NCBI GenBank assembly: GCA_903772945.1
Contig: CAICTM010000378.1
Coordinates: forward strand, 1 to 64,000
Length of the DNA: 64,000 bases
Reading direction: 5' to 3'
From: Seminavis robusta
Lineage: Eukaryota > Bacillariophyta > Bacillariophyceae > Naviculales > Naviculaceae
Below are positions 55,205 through 64,000 of this stretch, piece after piece. The translations under genes were made by a program, and so were the position numbers. Position 1 is the first letter of the stretch; the number at the start of each line of letters is the position of its first letter. Below the pieces are notes generated by a model. That model did no database searches and was not told the DNA's origin. It saw only the letters and a program-made list of their open reading frames with translations.

Positions 55205-58200
55205 ATGGGTAAACCGGACGATTCCGATGCCGATCGGCGTCGCAATGAAATGAACATGTTCTCGGCTTTTGCTCGAGGAGGAGGCGATTTATCATCTGCC
55301 TTGGATGACAGCACGGATCATAGTACTGCAGCCGCCGAGAAAGACGACAACATTAGCCGGAATCTGTTTGATTCTGGATCGATGCATATTCCACCAAAGA
55401 AAACTGAGGAAGCCAGACAGAAAGATGAAATGGCAGCGTTTTCTGCAGCTGCTGGAGGTGGGGGGGATCTTTCTTCCATTGCCGGCTTTTCTGCAGCGGC
55501 TGGAGGTGGAGATCTTTCTTCCATTGCTGGATTCTCTGCGGCTGCTAGAGGTGGTGGAGATCTTTCCTCCATTGCTGGATTTTCTGCGGCTGCTGGAGGT
55601 GGTGAGGATCTTTCTTCCATTGCTGGATTCTCTGCGGCTGCTAGAGGTGGTGGGGATCTTTCCTCCATTGCTGGATTTTCTGCAGCGGCTGGAGGAGGTG
55701 GGGATCTTTCCTCCATTGCTGGATTTTCTGCAGCTGCTGGAGGTGGGGATCTTTCCTCCATTTCCGGCTTTTCTGCGGCCGCCAATTCCAGTGCCAGTGA
55801 CACGGTCAACTTATATTCCGGCATGGACTCGGGTACCTTTGCCAAAAAGCCTCCCGAAATGGACTCGGGTACCTTTAACGTGACGTCCAGTTCTTCCATC
55901 GCACCTTCTCAACGAAGCTCGGATGTATCGTACCTAGATCAGGCAGCAGCCGCTTTGGCGCTAGGCTTTGACGATGATGATGATGACGACGTGGAGAAGA
56001 AAGATACCAGAATTGCGGGGCTGTCGTGGCCAATACCCGTGTCTGGGGCAGATCAAAGACAGCAAAAGATGGAGCCAGATTTCCCAATGTACAATGAGGA
56101 AGTTAGAATGCAGAGGCCATTGTTCTTTGGACCTTTGGTCCCACCACGGGTCTTGAATGAAGCACGACAAATTGTAAACAAGGCCCTTCAGGATCAGGGG
56201 TATGATGGTCTAGATCCCGACACGGGAGAGGTAAAGGATGAATCCAAGCCACTGCCTCGGTTGAGTTCCTTGCCACCCGAAGTGCAAAATATTGTAGGGA
56301 CTCTTAGAGTGTATGGACATGGATTGTCTGCATTTCCCACGGATTCAAAGAAAGAGGAAGACGAAGCAGCAGACAGCGACAAGCCATTTTGGAAAGGTTC
56401 ATCGTATGTCTCATCCTTTCAACCCGTCTTTGGTGACACGGCACGCATGTTCCGACAGCAACAGGGCATGCTGGTAAACACTGCCCCACCGCCACCGGAA
56501 GACAATGCACAACCACCAAGCGAGGGCCAACCACAACAATCATCTGGTGCCGTGTCCCAAGAGGCTTCCAGCAACAACAATTCAGGAAACATTGTAGGAA
56601 ATGAGATTGATGTTGACGCCATTTGTCAAGAGGAAGCCAATGCCGCCTTTCTCAAGAACATCTCCAATCAGGCTGGCACTAGTCCTCAAAACCAAACTAT
56701 CGTTTCTACCGCCAAGAAAGCGGTCGAACCAAAAGTCGATCCGGCAAAACGAAGTGAGATTGATCTCTTCTCCATGTTAGCCCGTGGTGAAGGAGGAATG
56801 GATGATAGTGTTGGCGCCGCAGCAGACGACAACAATAGTCAAGGGAGTTTTGGTAGCCTCACGAAAGAGAAAGACAAAAACGCGGGTGTGAGAAAGCAAA
56901 TGAGCAATGTTTCCGATCTGAGCGTCTCAACCCACTCCAAACCGCACATTCCACAGAATGGAGTTGCCGACTCTGATGATGGAGGAAAACCAATGCCCAT
57001 GCTCAATGCGGACGTGTTTGCTCAATGGGCAAGGTGCGCATACATTGGAGGGAACCAACTGGTTTTCGTAGGCTTGCGTGCCCTCACCATTTCGCCTTTT
57101 CTGCATTTCCCAGAGGAGAATCACCTGCAAACAAAGCAACCAATGGAACCTTTTCTTCTGGCACAATGACGAACACATTCGTAATGCGAGAAAAGGCAGC
57201 TCTCAAAAAGCCTCCTTCTCGACCTCAGTTTCCATTTGGTGGAGGCGCTGCTGGGACCTTTCAACGTATACCGGCAACCAATCTGAATGATAGCGATGAT
57301 GATTCCATTGTTGGGAGTGAACTGAAAAAGAAGGTTGGTGTCAACGAACATTTGGATAGGGCTCTGGCTAGCCTAGTTGATGAGGGTCTTGCGCCGCAAA
57401 CTCCAGGCGATGAAGACGAAACGACCTTCCTACCGGTAATGCGTGCCACCGAGGGTGGTAGACCCTTGAGCAACATTGAGCTGACCAATGGTTGTGTCCC
57501 GATTTTTGGAGTCGACAACGCCCCACTTCCTGTGGAAGGAGACCTTGGGATTCACGAAACCAAAAACGATGAGCAACGGACAGCCGAGCAAAAGCGCTCG
57601 CAGGAAATAATAGACAAATACGTGGGTCCAAATGTCTTTGGACCAGTAGCTTGTCCAAATCCCGCGACAAGCCCCGATGACAACCACAGCTGGAATTCGA
57701 GATCAGCGCCATCTCATCGATACAACGCAGGAGGTGGGGCTGGCGGGGGCAACCCTTCTGATCGCGTGGGAGTCCCACCTGCAACGATGGATACTGCACA
57801 CAGCCCCAAGCCTCCACCAGCCCCCAATCGAAAGACATCTAGGAACCAATCTCCCAGGGTCGCCAGTCGCTCTAGGAATCATGCATCTGCAGCAATGTCG
57901 ACGCCTGTTTCGAGGAAAACTACATCAAAAGCTACTGCCCCGCCAAGTAGTGCCAAGCGGGGTGGGCGATTGAATACTCGACACAGATTTGGATGGTGGA
58001 GTCCACCAGAGAGCTTGGAGAATGGGAAAGGCGGAGTCGTGTCTTCCGACCATTCCGTCATCAGCGGCTCTGAGCAAAGCAATTCTTCGTCCACTGTACA
58101 AAACACTGAGGCGTCTTCACAAGAAGATCCCCTACAGCTCCCACCGTTGTACCATGCATCGCAAAATGTTCATATTGACACACGGTTGCAGCCAGGGCCT

Positions 58201-61200
58201 GAAAAGCTCAAAGAGGAGAATCTTCCTCTCTCGGACCTACACTCGGCTACCGCGTTGGCCAATGCACTTCCATATCTGTCTGACCGCCCACCGAGCTACA
58301 GATACTTGCAGATAGACACACAAGCAGTTGGTTTTCCCCCACTTGGCGCTGACGTGGAGCCCCTCTTCTGTTCCCTTGCAATCTACAATGTAGAAACAAC
58401 GCCCGGCAATGATCACGGTTCCACACCCAGACCGGATTTGCAAAGATGCGGCAGGGTGACAGAAGTCCTCAATTTTGACGTAGTAACTGACCCTCAGGTT
58501 GAAGAGAGTTGCATTGGCTCGCTGTGGCCATTCTTCGCATCTTCAACTATGACACCGCAGACAAGCAAGACAGGGTCTGTGTCGCAGGCGACACAGAACT
58601 CGCTGTCTTCAAACCCATCGCTTCAAGGGACTCGGTGCGGTGTTTTCCCCTTGCCTTCCAACCTAAATGTTGCCAATCTTTACGCGGTCCTCATTGTGCA
58701 AAAAGTGTTGGCGGAAGATGCAGACTTTGAGATTTACCTAAAACAGACCAAGTCAAGCAAGTCGTCGGGTGGTTTTGATTTGAACAAATTCCGCACGAAG
58801 GCAGAGAAAGCATCCAACCAACACGGTAGTTTCCTTATCCCTTTCGCATTTGGTGTGGCTCCGCTTCTACAGGTGTTTGGTGCGGACAATCCAGTTGTCG
58901 CAAGTAGCCGTGCTGTTCAAATTCCATTGTTTCGCTTCTCGGCTGGACAAGGAGAACGCCAAATCATTGATCATATCATGGTCATGTTGTATCCAAGGTA
59001 ACTATGACTGTCACTCTGGTATCATATCGCATGAAGAGCCTCTCCACTTGATCTCATCTATGCCGTTCCACTCGTTTCCGCAGAGCCGATTTTCGGGCGA
59101 ATGGCATCGGCGGGCCTGCTGCAGTGACCAATGGAGGAACAGCCATGTTGGTGATGAGGAATTTTGGATATCTTGGGTTGCATGCGGTAGTGCACAGCAG
59201 AAGTTCTCTGGCTAGAGATAGGCTTGTTGACTTTACAGGAGAAGTTCAGATACGACGGAGGAACGAGCAAGACCCCCCCGTCAACAAAGATGCAATTGTG
59301 AAGAGGGATGACCAGGTGTATGTTGTGCCTCAATGGCACCCTCAGTTCATTGCAGAGCCAACGGTAAATGGTGGGCGGAACTCGGTCGACCCTTTCGACC
59401 CTTACAGCGGCAAAGCTTCGACATCTAAACTGGAAAAGTTGGATGGCAATCCCTCCCGGTCACAACTCTACGCACAGGAACTGGCGCCGGTTTCATTGGC
59501 ATCGGCTCCATTCGCGCCGACCGGCAGACATCCGCCATCATCAAGTGCTTCGCCTCGAGCTAGGGCCCCTGTCAACCGCTCTGATATTGAACCCTATTAT
59601 CACACAACATTCTGCAATGAACTTCTGTGTCACCCGCGATTGCTCCACAGTTGCCCAAAAGGCAACATTGTCATGAAGGTAAAAAGTCGTTGTTGTTTTG
59701 TGTTTGCGGGTGGATAGTGTCCTCATTCTCGCGTGCGGTCCATTTCATGCTTTTGTGCAGGTTGAAATGCGGGAGCTCGAATGGAGCGAGGCCATCAACG
59801 GTTATGTGGCTCATTTGCCAAGTCATGGCCCCAGGTAAGTGTTCTGTTCAGATTTACCCCGAGGACTTCCTCTGCTTGCCACAAGTCTCAACTTCTGTTA
59901 ATAAAATGATGTTGTAGTATTCATAACAACCGCAGAGGCCCCTTCCTCATTCAGGGAACGTACACATCCTGTGCTGCCAGAAGCAGCGATCCTAAATTTT
60001 TGGACGAAGTGAAGGTGAAGCTGCCTCTGGAACTGAATCCCAGAAAGAATGGTTCAACTGTGAGAACGCTGTCGTTGTTCTTCTCTGTGTATCATGTCAA
60101 GTTCAAGAGCTCCAAGAAGAAATGGTCAAAGGTCCTCCCAATTCGATCAAATAAACGTGATCCAAGAGTCTCGGGAGTCAACGATGTTGATGAAGCAACC
60201 GGCGAGAGATCCGAGCACGGCGACGACGATCGAAGTGGAAAGTGTAAACTTGTGTCTCTCGCTTGTGGGTTTCTCCCGATTACATCCCACGCCTGTCTTA
60301 TCGACAATGGCTTGCACGATGTGAAAATGATGTACAAGGCACGGCCCCCCACCTCCGCAATGCGGTCGAAAGATGGCATACCTTCGAGTTGCTTGATCGT
60401 CACCGAGAAGAGCGAAGCGTCCATTCATTCTCAACGGGACTCTCAAGCCAGTTCCGGCGTTGATCCGAAAGAAGACGAAACGACCACTGGGAGCTCGAAA
60501 ACGTACAGTGAAACAGAACACGTGGGGGGCGACGAGTCCGATGACGGTGGTTTCTCTGAGACAAGCGATCGCAGTGATCGGTACAACGATGCATCTTCTC
60601 ATGGTGATGGGGTTCACAAGACCAAGACATCTCAAGGGCAAATGTCACTTCAGGTGCGTGTCGTTTTGGCACTTCCTCTGTCGCCACTACATGTCTTTTC
60701 TTACGATGCTGATTGCTTCTTTTGTCCTCCAAGGTGCGGATCGTTGTCCATTCTTCCCTCCATGTCCAAAACGCCATCTTGCGCGATTTCCTTCACAATG
60801 AAACTGACTACCCTGGCAGCATCATCACACTGGAGAAAGGTAATATGCAAGTAACAGGGCTCTCTCGGGAGGAGATAGTTCGTCAATTTTCGGCTGGGGC
60901 GGTTGGACTGTCACCTTTGACTGCATCGGCTGAAGAGAGGCTGGTCAACTCAGTGGTGAGCGTCGCAAAGCCATCACTTTGTTCTCCTCACCACATGGTG
61001 AAGCATTTGCTGAGAATAGTTCCCAAGGTTTGGAGAACGCTAATCTGCGGCACAGGAGATTTGGCTTGGGCCAATCCAGCATCCATAATTCCGCTAAGAG
61101 TCCATGCATTTGCGTCACTCTTGCAGATTGTTGGAAACGCCTCCGGATTCATGTCAAAGAGCGGCGTTACTCAGGTTGATGGCGTGGGAAAGTTTGACCC

Positions 61201-64000
61201 CGTGACACTAGCTCGCGTCATGTCATGGGTTTACGATGAAGAGTCCCTTTTTGGTGGCAAAGTGAAAGAACTTGTTGGGGACATCGATGTGTTCCTCAAA
61301 AGTGTGAAGGCGGCCAAAAGCTCGAAAAAAGAGGTAAACAGTAAAACTGCGGCGTCAGTAGATGACGATCCGAAAAAGGAAAAGGCGAAAAGAAGAAGGC
61401 GTCATCAGAGGAGCAACTTTGAACTTTTTAATGACAATCCACGGCGGGCAGATTCGATTGACATGTCTGATCCCACTTCTGACTTTGGGGAACTGGTGTC
61501 TGGCTTGCAGCTTCCTACCACAAATGATTTATCTACGCAGCATGCAGACGCCCCAGCGCCTCAGAGTCGACCGCCAAGGCAGCGTTCGCCTCCTCCGCCT
61601 GCCGCGAGGAACGTTTCTCCCTCTCCTGACAAAGAGTTGAGTTCCGCTGGTGACTTCGACTTTGCAAGTCTCAGTTCGCTCAGTGATACGGATTCCATCA
61701 CCACGCCAGATGCGACGTCAGCCAAGCCGGCGGCGAAGGTGGATTCAAAATTCGATTTTCAAAGCAATTTGGAGTTGGGGCTTCAGAATGATGATGAAGG
61801 CTTGAATAAATTTGATGCTCCGCTCACATCTAGCAACACAAATCACCTGGTGCAGCTGTTTGGAGGCATGTCAGGGACAGGAAAGAAGAAGTACATGACA
61901 GCTCCCGCGTCACGGCTGGCGACAATTCGCGAAGATGACGATGATTCCGACGTGGGTACCGGTGTGAGCACAGAAGGGATGCCCCTTTCTCCACTTCAGC
62001 CGTCCACTTCTGTCGATGATCCAGATGACTCAGTGGCCTCGGAGCTGGTGATTACGGCCAAGAAAGCTCCAAAAATGTTCCGGCGACCAAAGGTAACAGG
62101 TAGGGCTGCGCCTTCGAGCCCGAAGAAGTCATTGGATTCCAACCCGTTGAACCCGGATCCTCCAGTACCTTCCGTACCTGAGCCACTTCGTTTACCAGAA
62201 CCGAAGCACAAGTACGCCACGATCAGTGGGCTTTCTTCGCTGGATCCGCATGGTGTTCCACCAACGAAAGGCCATACAATGTCCGCAGGGGGTGCCTTCT
62301 TCGACTCTCTTTTCTCTGATCTTAATTCGGGGTATGTATCCGAGGCTGTTCTTTTACTGCACGCTACGTTTTGCTAACTCATGCTGCGCCCCTTGTTGAT
62401 CTTGCAGGGATCTAACGGGTGGCCCTCCTAATGGTGGCAAAGGGAAACATAAACACCGGAAGACACAAAGCAGATGTAGCTATGATTGGAGTCTTCCTGG
62501 CGATGAACCAGTTGCATCCCACGAGATTAAGGCACCCAAGCCAGAGCCCGATGCAAAACGTGACGAAGACAACAATGATGATCAGGACGAATCTATGTCT
62601 ACGTTGGAGCTTGAAGAAGAGAATTGTATACATCTCCCCAGTTACATTGATCGCCTGGTGGTACTTGGGGCTGCACCATCGGAGAAAGCATCAGGGCGGT
62701 GGTTTCCGTATACATACGAGGTGGTTATCTGCATGTGGACAGCTTTCTTGGTGCAGCAACGAAGCAAGGGCAACGTCCCTGATGCGAACTCTGTGAAATC
62801 GGCACAAGCCGACGACAATGCTAGCCTTGCAGCAGCCGCATCAGGTTGCCAAAGAGGGACTGTTGCTTGTGCCCCTCTTCTGTTCGAGATCATCAAGCAG
62901 AGCTTGGGTTTCCGAGTACGATGTTTGATGCGTGAAATCCCTGAACACAACGGCCTTGACCAGCAGTGTCCTCCATTGGTGGTTCTCGATGATACGCTCC
63001 AATCAAGCCTTGAACGATTGGTGTCCATGGTGACAGATGCTTGCCTCAACAGTCGCAACTTTGACTCACGGGATGTGCGACAAATGAGCATTGATGTTAA
63101 CGATTCAATTGTCAGATTTTTGCGTGATATGTTTGGGTTTCTCAGCCCCAAAAGTGTTCACCGCTTGATCATTGTGTACCTCTCACGGTTTGTGACTAAC
63201 GAAGGGAAGCAATGGCAGGATCGAGACTCGAGCATTGGATTGCGGTGCTCGTGGGAAATAACCAAGCTGCGTCTGAACGCTATGACTGCGTTGATTCGAT
63301 TCCCTGACTTTCTCAGAGTATGTTCGCCCCAAATGAATAATTGGGGCACTCGATGGACTAGCCTTCAAGGCAGTGCACTGGATAGTTTCTTTGATGGCGT
63401 GATGCAGCATTTCAAAAAGCTGGAGCTTGGAGAGCTTGCCGGCGATGGCGGCTTGCGGCCTGATTACGAGGTTCCAAAAATGCGTCCTCACTGGCTTGCA
63501 GAATTGGTTACCGAGATCTGTCTGAACGGAATAGTTCACGCCGAGCAGTACATTCAACAGAGAGCAGCCTCGTTGTTGCACGAGCTATTCTGGACCAGCA
63601 GTCAACACAGCATGGGCAACGGCACCTCGGCGATTGTCGCCAGCATGTATGCGTCGTTCTTGGAGAAAGTTGTGAGCCAGTCAAGTTACCTGTCGAATTT
63701 TCCGCACAAGTCACAGCTGAGAAAGGATATTTTACCCTGTGTTGTGTTCGTTCTACAAAGCGCACCGAATGGACTGCTTCGGGCGATCTGGCGGAAGCTT
63801 TGCTTCGGTTCAATTGGAAAAGGGAGTTTTAGTCGGTATGGAGAGATTGGGGTGTCATTGTTTCCCGAGGGCGATGACCACACCGGCCAAGAACAGTCGA
63901 AGAACTCAGCACTGACAAGAAATGAGCCAGATATTCTTGACATGTTTACACTGTTGAACCTGACGTTGAGTACAATGGAATACGAAGGTTGCGAAGATCT
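55205..64000 (+). CDS. DOCK-family guanine-nucleotide exchange factor-like protein, C-terminus beyond window
   Basis: Exons derived by hand: 55205-57033, 57114-58997, 59084-59678, 59761-59834, 59918-60653, 60734-62331 and 62408 to the window edge; every join is GT-AG and in frame, giving at least 2,769 residues. The first ~1,400 residues are largely disordered, with a tandem repeat (residues 79-188). From ~1410 the C2-like DHR-1 domain is recognisable: NELLCHPRLLHSCPKGNIVM, FLIQGTYTSCAARSSDPKFL, DEVKVKLPLELNPRKNG, LSLFFSVYHVKFKSSKKKWS, SLACGFLPITSHACLIDNGL. Then VRIVVHSSLHVQNAILRDFL opens the helical ARM-like region. In known DOCK proteins DHR-1 binds phosphoinositides and a C-terminal DHR-2 activates Rac/Cdc42; DHR-2 would lie beyond 64000. 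The last exon is open to the edge. Partner GTPase unknown. Confidence 0.78.
55439..55768 (+). repeat. 45/48-bp tandem repeat coding FSAAAGGGGDLSSIAG
   Basis: Seven copies of a 15- or 16-residue unit (FSAAAGGGGDLSSIAG and variants) lie at residues 79-188 of the DOCK-like protein. Related single motifs occur outside the array (MFSAFARGGGDLSSALD near residue 18, IDLFSMLARGEGGMDDS near 520). Confidence 0.95.

Noticed and set aside
55318-55899. Minus-strand frame reading PAMEERSPPPAAAEN repeats
   Set aside because: It is the antisense of the FSAAAGGGGDLSSIAG array in the DOCK-like gene.

Overview
The window is nuclear DNA of a microalgal eukaryote, most probably a pennate diatom. Supporting signs are short GT-AG introns (about 60-145 nt), a plastid presequence with an ASAF-type cleavage motif on a GGPP synthase, secreted proteins built from P-S-x-x-P-S repeats, and copia retrotransposons resembling diatom (CoDi-type) elements. 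The genus is not established here; a large benthic raphid genome such as Seminavis is only a guess.

Layout. 1-9.1 kb is a retrotransposon graveyard: a Ty3/gypsy integrase scrap, then a structurally complete copia element on the minus strand (746-7850, two ~245-bp LTRs, 4-bp target duplication) sitting in the leader of a second copia element, whose LTR interrupts a plus-strand copia RNase H. 9.1-11.2 kb is a broken piggyBac transposase. 11.2-20.2 kb is gene-poor, with three hypothetical genes, one strong hairpin and further copia scraps. 20.2-33.5 kb holds two minus-strand genes for P/S/T-rich cell-surface-type proteins on either side of a plastid geranylgeranyl diphosphate synthase. 34.8-37.3 kb is a Crypton-type tyrosine recombinase element. 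37.9-64 kb is gene-dense: Yip1-family membrane protein, 3-methylcrotonyl-CoA carboxylase alpha subunit (minus) divergent from a tyrosine-type aminotransferase (plus), a damaged HNH gene, an alpha-kinase, a seven-exon AGC kinase, a hypothetical gene, glycerol kinase with a C-terminal membrane segment, and a very large DOCK-family gene that runs off the right edge.

Metabolic themes are leucine and tyrosine breakdown (carboxylase and aminotransferase sharing one ~510-bp intergenic promoter region), glycerol use and plastid isoprenoids. Signalling themes are an AGC kinase, an alpha-kinase and a Rho-GEF-like protein. All exon joins given here were derived by hand from splice consensus and frame, not from transcripts.

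Two cautions. The traceable frame breaks in the giant proline-rich gene and the HNH gene are all net single-base losses, and the LTR copies also differ largely by single-base indels, so assembly or consensus errors may explain many apparent pseudogenes. Intergenic DNA throughout is rich in CTAG/AGCTAGCT words, which I see only rarely inside exons.
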